30,632 bases of DNA from Tieghemiomyces parasiticus (lineage: Eukaryota > Kickxellomycota > Dimargaritomycetes > Dimargaritales > Dimargaritaceae). Positions within the stretch are counted from its first letter, which is position 1. The number at the start of each line of letters is the position of its first letter. Location of the stretch: positions 1-30,632 of the forward strand of contig JANBPT010000564.1 of the NCBI GenBank assembly GCA_027575765.1, given 5' to 3'. A program made the translations under genes and the position numbers. A model generated the notes under the pieces. That model was not told the origin of the DNA, did not search any database, and was given only the letters and a program-made list of their open reading frames with translations. Positions 9,782 through 22,100 of the stretch are shown here, in pieces.

Positions 9782-9818
9782 TGTCAATTGAGAGAACGAC
9801 AAGGGCCTATCGTTACGA

Positions 9819-9824
9819 AATAAA
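9819..9824 (+). terminator. Polyadenylation signal of the Myb-like gene
   Basis: A canonical AATAAA lies 37 bases beyond the TAA at 9779-9781 and is followed by AT-rich sequence. Confidence 0.5.
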
Positions 9825-10354
9825 TTTAGGCTAACGGAGTCGGCCGAAAGGGCAGAGGCGGAAAGGAAGGGGCGGGGGAATTAATCGGGTTTAACTAACT
9901 GAATTTAAAAGCGCGAGGCGTTGTGAAATGATCATTGGTAGGGATACTTTCCAGAGCGTCGTAGAAAACAAACAATGGTGTGGCGATATCACGAAATATA
10001 TGATTCAGTAGGCCACACAGGTGAAGGAGGAAGAGCCCCGCCATCACTCAGCCAATGGTAATAATACACTCCCGTTTGCTGCGTAAGATTTCGAGGGAAA
10101 GGCTAATCCTGTTTAGTACAGATTTGGTTATGGCGTCGAACCGCAGTAGAGCCGCCGTGTTTACTGCGCCATAACGGCAACCAACAGCTTTCGCACTCAT
10201 AGTTGTGTGGATGGTTTCCGCATCCCAAAACAAACCTCCTGCTATCCGGCTTCACATATCTGCGTTGACGAATCCACCCACCCTATACTAAACTCTCTGA
10301 CATTTTGCCTTCCCACCCAGATCAACCGTTCACTACCCTCACGCCCGCTTCGCC
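9825..10354. other. Spacer and FEN1 promoter
   Basis: No gene is visible. The last 110 bases before the FEN1 ATG are C/T-rich (CCCTCACGCCCGCTTCGCC), as in the leaders of the other plus-strand genes here. I found no MluI cell-cycle box (ACGCGT) in this promoter. Confidence 0.4.
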
Positions 10355-12147
10355 ATGGGTATTCATGGTCTGTCCAAACTCATCGGCGACCACGCCGCCT
10401 CGGCAGTAGTGACCTCGGAAATCAAAAACTACTTTGGCCGGAAGGTGGCGGTCGATGCGTCCACCTCCCTGTACCAGTTCCTCGTGGCCGTGCGATCCGG
10501 CGACGGACAGAACCTCCAGAATGAAGCCGGGGAAACCACCAGGTACGTCTGGTACCCTAGCGCTGTAATGGGTGCTCCGCTCAACCCCAGGGCAAATCCA
10601 AATTCTGCAGTGATGGAAGACCCGCCACACTAACCAATTCTCGCTGGTACCCTCTCCGGTTTCACCTAACCGTAACCCAGTCACCTCATGGGCATGTTTT
10701 ACCGCACCATTCGCATGGTGGAGAACGGGATCAAGCCGCTCTACGTCTTCGACGGTAAACCACCGACACTCAAGTCGGGCGAGGTAGGTCCGCCCAGTAG
10801 GGCGCTTCTTTATCCAACGAATGGAGTTGTGCTCCAAGGGTGGACTGCGTGGCGACAAAGAGGGTAAGACGTGGCCCCCTCCGGACGGAGCCCTTATCCA
10901 GTAACCCTTAGTCCGTAGCTTACATTGGTATATTGTTGTGTCTCGTTCGTCCCATTGCACCCCGCTAGTTAGCCAAGCGTATGGAGCGCCGAAAAGAGGC
11001 TACCAAGTCTTTGGAGGAGGCCAAGGAGACAGGTAGGCAGAAATGTAGTACCGTCGATCCTACGGCCTACGCTTCAGAAAGGTGCCCAAGCTTAATGCAC
11101 CTCAGAAAGCCCACAGCCTCCCGCGCTACCGCTTTTGTGCTAATTACTTTAACGCCTTCACATCCCTTCAACCCCCCTCTGGACCAACAGGTGATGCTGA
11201 GATGGTCGATAAATTCACTCGACGCACGGTTAAGGTGACCCGCGAGCACAACGCCGAGTGCAAACGGCTCCTCACATTGATGGGCATCCCGCACATGGAC
11301 GCCCCATGCGAAGCAGAAGCCCAGTGCGCGGCGCTCGCGCGGGCAGGCAAAGTCTATGCGGCGGCATCGGAGGACATGGACACCATGACCTTCGACTCCC
11401 CGGTCCTTCTCCGCCACTTGACCTTTAGCGAGAGCCGCAAGCTGCCCATCGCCGAGTTCCGGTTGGACCGGGTTCTAGCTGATATGGCCCTGACTCGTAC
11501 GGAGTTTGTTGACCTGTGCATCTTGTTAGGTTGCGACTACTGTGACTCTATCAAGGGTATCGGTCCACACCGCGCCTACAACCTGATACAGCAGCACCGG
11601 AGCATTGACAAGATCGTGGAGAATTTAGACACCAATAAGTACACCATCCCCGAGGATTGGCCCTACGCCGCCGCCCGTGAACTGTTTCTGAACCCTGAAG
11701 TGGCCGACTTAACCAACCTGGAGTTCAAGTGGGAGGTCCCCGACGAGGAAAAACTGGTTGATTTCCTGGTCCGGGAGAAGGGGTTCGCCGAGGACCGTGT
11801 GCGACGGGGTGCCGACAAGCTGCGCAAGCAGATAAAGACGGCTACCCAGGGCCGCCTCGACAGTTTTTTCAAGCCTGCTTCGAGCCCAACCCCCGCCGCC
11901 GGTACCAAGCGGAAGGTAAGTTTTTTTCCGGGAGGCACCGGATTTAATACTGCATCTAAGGACAGTAGCCTGGGCACGCTACCTTGGCCTCTGATCGTCC
12001 GACCGTTTAACTGCCGTTTTCGTACAGTATAATCCAGCTAACCACCGTACACTTTCCCACCCTCCATATACCCAGGCAAACGGAAAGGACCCCAAAGATG
12101 CTAAGGCCAAGAAAACCACCAAGGCTGGTGGGGCCAGGAAGCGGTAG
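10355..12147 (+). CDS. FEN1: Flap endonuclease 1 (Rad27/FEN1), five exons
   Basis: FEN1 removes 5' flaps during Okazaki-fragment maturation and long-patch base-excision repair in the nucleus. Exons are 10355-10542, 10681-10783, 10969-11032, 11191-11915 and 12076-12147, giving 383 residues, the usual family length. All introns are GT-AG (GTACGT, GTAGGT, GTAGGC, GTAAGT) and phases match. The first join restores [14 protein letters not shown]. The N-terminal XPG domain starts [10 protein letters not shown]. Metal-binding acids are present: D34 (VAVDAS), D87 (VFDGKPP), E159 and E161 (CEAEAQC), D180 and D182 (SEDMD), and D234 (LLGCDYC), the last just before the helix-hairpin-helix [16 protein letters not shown]-interacting box lies at 338-345 (QGRLDSFF), followed by a Lys-rich tail. 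Every key residue is intact, so the enzyme should be active. Confidence 0.97.
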
Positions 12148-13022
12148 TGGGTATTAGTATCGATACTAGCATCGGTTTGGTTCCTTACTGTCTTCCTGGC
12201 GGTATCACTCGACGCTCTGTTCAGACTCCCCTTATGTCGTTTGCTTTTAATACACCGACTTACCCCAACTGAAATGCCCCGTTTTCCTGTTTAATAGTGA
12301 CGATGACCGAATTGCCTTGCGCTTGTTACATATTAGACCTTGTTAGGGTCATATCTGGACGCGAAGATTCATAATCTAGACAGGGGCACCTAGTACATAT
12401 TTCTTTCACTGGTGAGCTTTAATCAAACACACGTGCACCGTGAACGGTATGGGCTTATGTCCGGTCAACACTTTTTGTCGCAATGCCTCCTATGGCTTCA
12501 ACAGATTTTTCACACCGACCCAAACAGCGTCCTATGGCTCAGAACAATCGGATACGACCGCCATACCGTAGGGAAAAGCTCACCCGGCTCTAGATCCGCT
12601 CCGCACATGGCCGAGCAATATCGGTCATTATTGCCTCTACGTCAATTTTATTTCGTAAACAGGGGATATAATAAGGGGGGATCAACGAGCTGGTCGACTA
12701 AATTAGATCTAAAGAGAGAGGGAAAGTAGAGACAAGAAGATCCGCGCGCGACGCGGAGTTGTGCAGGCGTAGGCTAAGAGGCGAGGGTAGGACAGAGCCC
12801 AAAGAAAAAAAAAAAAGGGATAGCGATAGAGCAGCAGGGCGGCCAGCAAGGCCAGCCGGGCGCTAAACCTTGGATTGGCGCTGGAGCAATAAAGACGGGG
12901 TACCCCTATGCAGGGGACACCAATACGTTAGTTGCACCTTACCACATTGGCCTAAAGTCATTTCACCACAATTCCTCACGCTTATTCTGTTCCTAGTCTC
13001 GGTCCTTGACAATTTTACTGCC
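12148..13022. other. FEN1-Trm732 spacer
   Basis: No gene is supported. The frame at 12412-12729 (105 codons) has no domain. An A12 tract lies near 12806-12817 and an AATAAA at 12886-12891. The frame of the next gene is open back to an ATG at 12870, but the sequence loses coding character before 13023. Confidence 0.4.
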
Positions 13023-16000
13023 ATGGGTCTCCTAGCCAAAACACGCCGCAAGCGTGACCAGATCGGTAAACCCGGCGTGACCAATGCCGCCCTAGCTGCC
13101 CACTGGGCCCCGTTGCTCAGGCCCTTCGCTACCTCCAGTCCATCTGCCGAGCCGATCCTCGGTCCGCTGTACAGCATTGCCACCGACGTTGCCGCCGACT
13201 GGACACAGCAAGGTCGCTGGTTCAAGCAGCTCGAAAAGGCGCTAAAGACCCCAGGGGCCGACATCGACCCAGAACTAGTCAGCACGGCCCTCCTCGACGT
13301 GGCCAGTACGACCTACTTTGCCGCCCCGGACCTCGGGTCTCGGCGGCAGAGCGCGGTGGTCCTCACAGCCGCCGTTGCCTGGCTGGCCGAACATAACCAG
13401 GCTCAGGCCTCCAGCGCGTTCCTGCACCGAGCTCTGGAACGGTTCGCCCGGCGGGCGGGTAATGGACCACTGGATTGCTTCTACCGCCGCCAGTCCGTCG
13501 GCCAGCGCGCCGACACCATCCAGATGCTGGGCGATTTCCCTGTCTGGGCCGATGCGATCGTATATGCCTATGAACCTTTAATTACCACGCTCGCGGAGGG
13601 CGCTCTCGAAACCGCACTCGTGTTGGCCTATGATTCGGAGGAGGGTAGCCCCGATCTCGTCGCCCAGCTGGCCAGTATCCATCTGAGTCCGCCGTGCGGC
13701 CGTGCCGACCGGCTTGAGCACCTCAAACGGACTAACCGGGCTTTCCAAATGTTGCTGACCACTGCCGACCCCGCACTGACGGGTCGTCCATTAAGCAAGG
13801 ATAGTCAGGCCCCGCCCGCGACTGACCACCAGTCCTGGGTCGCGTCGCTGACCCACCTCCGTCAAATCGAGGGGATCTACGTAGCCGACCATACACTCCG
13901 AACCCGCGCGGACCTAGTGGCTACTGTAGCGCGGCTATTTGTGGACAATGTGGCGGTCTTCACTCTGGAAGTGGCCCAGATTGCCGGGATGGTCCTGGCC
14001 TTGGTCCACCAGCATGCTGCCGAAAGTGCCGCTGCCCAAACTGCCCGACAGCTTATTGAACTCCCAGTTCCAGCCGACCGACCGGTGTCCCGTACCATGG
14101 GCATCCTCTGCCTGGTCCGCGGGTTTCTGGTGTACCTCCCCCTCGCCGATCTGATACGCTGTCCTTCCCCGGATCAACCGGCCCTCATCCTGGCCCTCTT
14201 CGATTTCCTCTGTGCCGTGGCCAATGCTTGTCATGACTTCCAGGACCGAGTGCTCATCTTTGAGAGCCTAGCCCTGTGGATTGGCCGAATTCGCGAGTGT
14301 CTGAGTCAAAAGGCACCCTACCTCGTTGCCGACGACGTGGCGGCTGTGCGCGCATACGCGACCCGGCCAGCGCTCACCGAGACCGTTCTAAAATACGTGT
14401 GGGACCACTGGGACGACCCTGTGGATGCTATTCAGCACAAGGTAAGTCACACCAGCCAAAAGGGGATCAGAGCTAATCCGGGTCATTCGTTTGCGTCGAG
14501 TCGGCGGGACGTGCAGGGCTCGCTTACAATCCCTCGGAAGGGCCTGCCTAATTAGAGATCTATAATAGTACACCTAACGCCAACTAACCACCTTGGTGTA
14601 CTGATTATGTTTACCTGTCACGTTCCATCCCGGCCACATAGGTCCGAGCCATGTTCGATGGCATGCTGGAACTCAGCCGGTTGGAAGGTGACGAATCGCC
14701 GGCTTCGTTTACCCGACGGCTGCTCGACCGTGTCCTAGCTCTGCGTTGGGAGCAGAAGGTCAAGTACCCGTTATTGGCCAGCGTGGCACGCCGACTGGGC
14801 CCCACGGCCCTCTTCACAGCCGAGCCTGGCGTGCTGACCCTATCCCTGACGGGCGTTCACGATACTATTCTACGCACCCGAGTCACAGAGCTACACGGGG
14901 CCCTGTTGCAGGGACTAACCCCGGTACTCCAGGCTGACGTCGACGGGACGGCCCGAGCCAACTGGCGGTCGGTATGGTGCCGGGCCTACGGCGATGCCCT
15001 CCTGGGTCCTCAGCCGCTCACCCGAAAGAACGTGTCTGGCCTGCTTTTGCCGACCCTTCTGCGTACCTTCCCTGAGGCCGTCCCGGAACTCCTAGGTTAC
15101 ATCCGTGAGCACCCCCAAGCCGAGGGCCGCCTACCAGCCCTCCTGGCCGTGGCCCAGGCTTCCCGAGCGCTCGACCTGCTCCCGACTGATGAACCAAACT
15201 TCCCGTGCAGTCCTGTTGACGTCCCAGGTTTAACTGCCGCCGAGGCTGCGGCCGCCCTGCGCCACCCGGACGAGACGGTCCGTCTCGACCTGCTGGGCGT
15301 CCTTACGGAGGCCCGTCGTGGAACTCAATCCGTCACTCCTGCTGAACTGGCCTGGATCGGCACCCTCCTACAGGCCGGTATGGCCGACCCCTCGCCAGAT
15401 TTTCGGCAACGTTTGGATGGCCAGCTGCACCGGTTCATGGCCCGGCTGCGTGGCAACTGTTACCAATGGGAACGCGAGCGTCGCCGCACCTCCCCAAACA
15501 CCCCAGTTCCTGATGTGGAGTTAAATGACGCTCTGCCGCACGGCACGCTAGCTCTTCTGGTCCCCACTTCGCCCACCCTAGCCGGTTTCACTGACTGGTA
15601 CACCCACGAGCATTCGGATGCGCGCTTGCGGGACCCACCGGTAGTACTCCGCATCGCCCTGGTCCGTGGTTTCCTCACCTGGCTCATCAATCTCTGTCTA
15701 GCCGGATTGTACCCGAGTGCACCCTTCCCGCGGGTCAGTTCCGCGCTACGTCTGCTCGACCTCCTCGCCACTCACTTTGGGGTTACCACAGCCCCGCTGC
15801 CGGACGGCTACGTTGCCGACGGCCAGCGTCCCCCGCCGGTATTCCCCTTCCGCCTGCCGCTAGCCAGTCCGAATGTAGCTGCAGCCTTGCTCCAGACTCT
15901 CGACACAGCCTATGATGATACCCGCCGAGCCGCCTTCACCCTCCTGCGACGCCACTTCCGGGCCCCGCTTCCGACTTACGGAACCCCGGCCGACCTGCGC

Positions 16001-19000
16001 AATTTGGTCGCGACTTCTCGGCGGATGCTCCTAGATCAGCGCGCCCACGAGGCCGAGGCGGGCGCCTTGCGCCTCCGTCTCCTCTACGGAACCTACACGC
16101 TAGACCCCCACGCCGCCGCCAAGACAGGCAAGTTGCTGGACCCCTCGGCCCGAATGTGGGTGGATGCGCTCGACGCCGAGTGGATGCTGAACGGACTGGC
16201 CTTGCCGGCCACACCCGTCGGCTGCTTGACTCGCTTCGTCGTCCAGTTGGAACTATGCGCCGCAGCCACTGGTGACTTGACCTGCGCCGCCCGCGATTAC
16301 CCGGCCCATGGACCCTGCCTCGCCGTACGCTACGCTCTGGAAGAGACCCCGTTTTCTGACCGGGCGGCGGTGTGGCGGGACGACCGGGACGGTTGGCAGA
16401 CCGTGATGAACCGTATCCTGGTCGCCGCCACCCGGATTGTCGAGGCCGTACTACCCACTCTGACGGACCCTTCCCCTGAGGGGTTGCCAGTGCCCACCAC
16501 GGCCGCGGATGGTGGTATACCAAACTCCGGTGACGATGCCACCAACGCCCATCAGGCTGTGCTAAGCTACTGCTGGCGGGCCATGAAAGAGGCCGGCGCT
16601 CTGATCCGTGTCCTGCTATGCGCCCTCCCCGGCCCCGAGGTGGATGGTCCACTCGACCATGCGACCCTAACCACGCAAGCCAGTCGCCTGCGTGACTGGC
16701 TCTTGGCCATCCGCCATAGCGGTGCATTCTCGGCTTTACACCCAGAATTCGCCGCAGTGTGCACGCGGCTGCTGGCCTCCCCGCACTCCGACCTAGCTGC
16801 CCTCCCCGCCCGGTGGTTGGACGACGCCCTGGGCTCCGTCACTGCCTATTCTGTGTCGGTCACCCGGCGCAGTGCCGGGCTGCCTCTCGCCATCCTGGCC
16901 ATCGTGAGTGGCGAGCCCGCCGCCAATCGACGTCTCCTGGGCCGGGCTGCCGAACGGCTGGTTACGGTAGCCGCCGGCGAGACCGATGGAACACACGCGG
17001 CTGTTACCCGCCCGGGCACCGATACCGACCTCCCGCAAGTTCACGCCCTCAACGTCTTGCGAAAGCTTTTCACGGACGCAGCCGTGGCCGCTGCCATGCT
17101 ACCGTACGTCGAACGCGGGTTTGAGCTGGCTGTGATGGGCTTTACTTCCCCATCGTGGGCGGTCCGCAACTGCTCCGTGATGCTATTCTCTGCCCTCGTC
17201 ACCAAGACCTTCGGTACCAAATCAGCCCGCGTCCTGGGCGACGCTGCCACCCTCGACGCCGCTGACCCACCTTCGGTCAGCGCCGACCGCAGCGCCGTAT
17301 ACGCCGAGCTCCCACTGCCGGAAGAAATGACGGCGGAGCCTAGCGATCACCGGGCGGGTCACCTCACCGCTGCCGGGCAATCCCTAACTGGCCGGGAATT
17401 TTTCGGCCGATTCCCGCGGCTCTATCCGTTTTTGCTGGCCCGTCTGGCCGACGCTGTGAACAGTGGCGACAGTGACAAGGACGATACTTCGGCCCGCCGC
17501 GCGGTTCATCCCGGTCTGTTTCCTATCCTTCTGCTCCTAGGCAAGCTTCACGCTGCCCCAGTAGCCGAGCTCCCCGGGTCTACCGTACATCCATTGGCCG
17601 CCTTCCTCCCCGCGGTTGAGGCGGCCGGTGCTAGCCCTGACTGGCGCGTGCGTACTATGGCCGCTCAGGCCACTGTTGGTCTGGTGCCCGGTACTGAGCT
17701 TGTCTGTTACCTGGCGGGTCGCTGCAGCGCGCTGGTTTCCCCGCTGCCGCCGAACACCCGCCACGGCCGACTCATTCAGGTCGCGACCCTCCTGCGTGCC
17801 CCAGGCCTCGCTGCAGCCCTGAACCACCCACCCACCGCCCTGGAATTCGTTGGTAATGTGCCGGCCCCATTACTGGCGGCTATGCGGGGGCTGACCGCGT
17901 CCAACATTCTTGGGGCCGCCGAAGAGACGTTGTGGACCCTGATCCGGTCCTATTTAGCCTGTCTCAACGAGATGCTACGTCGGAACCATGGGGCCCGCGG
18001 TGACGACCAGACCGACGACGCTGAGATGGCCTACGTCACCGAGGAGTTGGCCCGTCGGGCACGCGCCGCAGTTCTGACCTTCGCTGCCGAACTGGTCAAT
18101 GCTACTTTCGCGGAACCATCGACTGCAACGGAGACGGGCCAGGGTGGCCTTAGCGTAGGTGCCTATGTGCGCCCCCAGGCTCTTGCCCCGCTCGGGCTCC
18201 GGCTGTCTGTGCTTCACCTGGTGGAGCCCGGTGTGGCCCCGACCCTGTTGGCACTACCGACACTACTGCGACATTGCTTGCACCATCCGGCCTACGAAGC
18301 CCGCTGGGCGGCCCTGCAGTTCGTCACTGAAGGCCTTGCACCCGAATCAGCGTTACGCCCGCACCTCGCAGCCCATCTGGATGTCGCGCTGCTCTCCGCA
18401 GACTTGATGGCCATGCTATTAGATACCTCGCGCATCCCGTACGGGCTCCGCGTGGCGGCGGCCGCCCTCCTGGCCCGACTCGAAAGCGTGTACGGGACTG
18501 TAGAACTGGGCGGCGCCGACTGGGCCGGGCTACTTCAGGGTTGGCGGACAGAACGGGATCCGGCCTTGTTGGGCCATCTCCTGCCGCTCCTTGGAACCCG
18601 CGTCGCCCAGGCATGGCCCGTGGCCGGCTTGGCCAGTGATCCGGCTGGCACGACCTGGCGAGACGTGGTGTGGCACCTGAGCCATCCAGATCGGGCCTTA
18701 CCCCTCCGCCTTGCCGCCGCGACCGCCCTCGCTCCTGCGGTGTCCCATCTGTTTTCAAGCGACGCCCCTGCGGCCACCGTCGACACTGCCTTCGTGGCGC
18801 TGACCCGTTTGCTGGCCGACGACGACCCGGACGTTCGGGAAGTGGCCGCTCAGAGCGTGGCCCAGATCAATGGCACGTCATCTTCCGCGCCACTTCATCC
18901 GGACTGGGCGCTCCGGTGGGCATTGACGCGTTACGCCGAGGTACAGGGTGATCGGGCGAGCGCATGGGGCACCTGCTTGTATCTACTTAACCCCACCTCC

Positions 19001-19965
19001 GCCAATATCACCCTGCGGCTCTCACCCGACGCCGCCGGATCCCCTACCGACCTACTAGCTCTAACCCGCACGGAGTTGGCCGCAGGTCCCGAACGACTAC
19101 GGTCGGCCATACGGACAGCGACTGCAGCGGCGGTATCCAACGGGGATCGGGCCTTATTTGCGGCCGAGCGGCGCAACCTCTACCAGGAGGAGTCTGTGCT
19201 GATCGCCACAGTAAGGCAGGCATGGTCACCCCGCCTCCAGTCGTGCGGTGCTCTGCCGGCGGACGTACCGGCAATAATCGATGAAGTGGTGGATCACTTG
19301 TGGCGCACCTTCGAAGTCTTCGTCGACGAGGTGGAAACTTTAAAAGTAAGCCAAAGTAACAAAGGGCTACTGTCTAACTGGAGAGGGAGGAGCCGCTCTT
19401 GGATCATATTGCGCTGGCCTTTAACGATCTGCATCCCTCCCGAGTGCCCATGTGTACTGTACTTTCTAGTATAGCCACCCTAACCCGCTAATCTTATACC
19501 CCTGCCTTGACTCGCACACATGCTACCCAACTCTGCCAAACTATTGCAGGCAAACGGCGACTCGCCCATGGAGGTGACATCTCAGCCGGCGGTCTTCTTA
19601 GGCATCTACCAGACCATTGTACAGTTGGTCATGTTCGCCCGGCACGCTTCAAAAAGCGAGTTCTCTCTTGGCAATGGTAAGTTGGCAGCCCTAATCCAGA
19701 CTGTGACCCTGTACGCAGGAGTCCCCGACAACTGCATTAGGTCTGACTATGAGATGGGAACATGCCCTGTTGTACTCTTCCCTCCTAAACCCCTTGAGCA
19801 TTGACCTGATTCTATTCAACACTACCGCCCATTACCCGTACGTTTGCAATTAACTTGCCCTGTCCAGGTCTGCTCAACCGGTTGGACGACATAGACATAC
19901 ACCCTGAATTGAGTTCAGCCTTATACTGCCCAGGGGGTCTGCTTGACCAGTGGTTTGAAGCCTAG
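13023..19965 (+). CDS. TRM732: THADA/Trm732-family tRNA 2'-O-methylation factor, four exons
   Basis: Yeast Trm732 pairs with the methyltransferase Trm7 (FTSJ1 in humans) to methylate the ribose at position 32 of the tRNA anticodon loop; THADA is the animal homologue. Exons are 13023-14441, 14642-19345, 19550-19676 and 19868-19965, with GTAAGT/GTAAGC donors and matching phases, giving 2115 residues. The first join gives HKVRAMFDGML, the conserved 'PVDAI..K...MF..L' element. DUF2428 hallmarks follow: SYCWRAMKEAG (around C1117), WAVRNCSVMLFSALVTKTFG (from W1312) and FFGRFPRLYPFLLARL (from F1393). The rest is Leu/Ala-rich helical, as expected for HEAT-like repeats. Length is nearer human THADA (about 1950) than yeast Trm732 (about 1420). 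I chose the ATG at 13023 rather than 12870 because coding composition starts there and a basic MGLLAKTRRKR follows. Confidence 0.92.
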
Positions 19966-20600
19966 AAGGTCCCGCTAGAAGCAAAGTACCGCTATTACCA
20001 TGTGATGGTTTTATTCTTAATTTACAACTTTATTAGACAGTAAACCGGTACCTGCCAGTGTAGTATATATCATAAGGTACTTGGATGAAGTGCGATAATA
20101 GTTGACAGTTCTCCTCGTCCCTGTCACTAGCGAGCAGTGCCACGTCAACACAGCCAAGCTGGGTCGCCTGGCCTTGCCCTATCGGTTGGTCTCCTCGACG
20201 GTGGTAGATCCTCCCCCTCTTTGTCTAGGGTTACACCAGATCCGCCCAGCTCGGCACACTCCCACCATGGACGACCAGTCGCCATAAGCCAGCGCACGGC
20301 GACTTGCTCAAGTCAAGCCCCAAAGCCTACCTCGACCCGAATCGGCGGACTCCGCCGGGCCCCTGTCTCCCATTTTGCCCCTGCTGTCGTCCTCGCCGGC
20401 GAGCTTATCGGCCGTGCCTAACTATAGTGTCACTCGTGTCTTTGCCATAGCCTGTCTGCTTTGGACCCTTGCCCACATTTCTCACATATAAGGTGCGCAT
20501 CCTCTTTTACTGCCTGAGAACGAATTTCTTCACCATATTGGCATCAATTGGCTGACTTTGCCTCTTTCTCTTTCATTCCACATTTAAATTCAGCCCATCT
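19966..20600. other. Spacer with a GC-rich, codon-like block
   Basis: From about 20105 to 20420 the sequence is GC-rich with gene-like texture, unlike other spacers. The plus frames 20102-20287 and 20137-20421 are open in succession, but neither resembles a known domain or has splice partners. It could be a decayed gene piece or part of the promoter and leader of the next gene. Confidence 0.35.
20487..20493 (+). promoter_or_regulatory. TATA-like box of the membrane-protein gene
   Basis: TATAAGG at 20487-20493 stands 108 bases before the ATG at 20601 and is followed by a C/T-rich leader, a typical fungal arrangement. Confidence 0.4.
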
Positions 20601-21851
20601 ATGTCGAAATTTCTCATCGAGCTCGGACTCTTCGTGGCCTTCCCGGCGGTCGTCTCTTTGGTACTAGGTTTAGTTCGAGGGAAGCCCAACGGGCCCGGTG
20701 GTACTAGCCCGTGGCATGTCCGTCGCCGGGAGGCTTTCCGGGTAAAAGACGGTCTGCTCTACGCCCTAGTTGGCGTCACGGTCCTCAGCCAGGTCTACTC
20801 GGGACTATTCAAGCCGCCACCCAACCTATTTCGCACCCTAGACGTGTCCATCAAGGCCCCGCAGCACCAGCTGCGTAACCACTGGAAGCAGTACGCTGAC
20901 AAGCAGTGGCACGCCTCCAATGGTGCGGCCTTCTATCCGGCTGGCGAGGATTTACCATCGGCATATGCCAAGGCATCTCCGGACTTTGACAAGTTCACCT
21001 ACGCCCACGGCACGCCCTACGGCCGCCTCGACACCCTTGTGGACCGCTTGAAGGTCAAGGGTAACCGGATGCTCTACGGTGCGTATGGCGAGGAAGCCCT
21101 GCTGAACTGCACATGGTGTCAGACTGGTTCGGACTATGTAACCTACGTCACCTCTGGCCTGGTCACCGGGTACCTGTGGATGGCCCTCCTGGTGATGATA
21201 CACGGGGCGACTCCAACGACCTTTTCGCCGCGGAGGCAGGACTGGCGCACCTACCTCCTATCTTTCCTGGTGGTTCTATTTTTTATCGATTATTGGGTGC
21301 TGCTGATCGACCCGGACGGTCGAGAGTCCGTATGGCCCTTCTCAACGCTGCTCGACGCAGTACCCTCACCGTTCGAATCTGAGCTGGCTGCCCGGGAGAG
21401 GCACCTGTTTTTGTTCCAGACCAGTCACACCCTCCGCTGTATGGCCTTTACCATCCTCAGCGTCACGCTAGTCGCCCTGGATTTTGTACAGAGCAACGCC
21501 CCGACGGAACCCGAGATGCTCCAGGCCGCCGTGGCCCAAGCCCAGGTCAGTTTACAGCGACTCCAGGCCCTCCAGATTCAGCGCACCGCTGTGCTCCGCG
21601 ACCAGGAGCTACGCAGGCGGCTCATCGCCCACCACAAGGCCGAACAGGTCCGCCACAAGAGGGCTCGCAAAGACCCCGAGTTCAGCCGACTGTACCGCGC
21701 CGTGGTGGAAGGACCGGATGTCGACAACCTCATTAATGAGGCTCATCGCTATGTTAACAACGTGCTCGAGGCCGCTACACCTGGCGGCGAGGGTTATGGT
21801 TTCGTCAGCCGCGCGTTCGAAGAATCTAAGCCGGATAGTGAGGCAGCATAG
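20601..21851 (+). CDS. Conserved fungal-type multipass membrane protein with NCxWC motif
   Basis: This intronless gene encodes 416 residues. Hydrophobic segments lie at about 4-24, 50-68, 184-201, 217-236 and 276-296, so five membrane helices are likely; the first could be a signal anchor. Between helices 2 and 3 is a soluble loop ending in RMLYGAYGEEALLNCTWC (to residue 173). I recall a widespread uncharacterised fungal membrane family with the same element, a 'YG...L.NC.WC....DY' motif, whose paired cysteines could bind metal or form a disulfide. Residues 304-350 are a Gln/Arg/Leu-rich coiled coil, followed by a basic RHKRARK stretch and an acidic tail, probably cytosolic. The function is unknown. 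It converges with TMA16, whose coding end is 249 bases away. Confidence 0.8.
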   Translation: MSKFLIELGLFVAFPAVVSLVLGLVRGKPNGPGGTSPWHVRRREAFRVKDGLLYALVGVTVLSQVYSGLFKPPPNLFRTLDVSIKAPQHQLRNHWKQYADKQWHASNGAAFYPAGEDLPSAYAKASPDFDKFTYAHGTPYGRLDTLVDRLKVKGNRMLYGAYGEEALLNCTWCQTGSDYVTYVTSGLVTGYLWMALLVMIHGATPTTFSPRRQDWRTYLLSFLVVLFFIDYWVLLIDPDGRESVWPFSTLLDAVPSPFESELAARERHLFLFQTSHTLRCMAFTILSVTLVALDFVQSNAPTEPEMLQAAVAQAQVSLQRLQALQIQRTAVLRDQELRRRLIAHHKAEQVRHKRARKDPEFSRLYRAVVEGPDVDNLINEAHRYVNNVLEAATPGGEGYGFVSRAFEESKPDSEAA

Positions 21852-22100
21852 AAGGAGCAGTCGGCCCATTGAGTCGGCAACAAATAGACTGTAGTGCCGA
21901 GTTGTCTATATGTACACACGGACAGGTTTTTTTTATCTGCGTTTTTACCATTATTAAGTCGTCGTTTTGCGCTATGCACTGGAAAATGAGGCCAAATGAC
22001 CCAACTCTAACATATAACCGAGAACCCCGTGTAATTTGTTCAACTAAATGAGTAGGAAGTGGATTTAATTTGGTATACCTAACGAGCAGGCGACAAAGCA

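Noticed and set aside
12870..13022. In-frame 51-codon N-terminal extension of Trm732
   Set aside because: The extension (MDWRWSNKDG...) is AT-richer, lacks conserved character, and the ATG at 13023 has a purine-free but typical leader with coding composition starting there.
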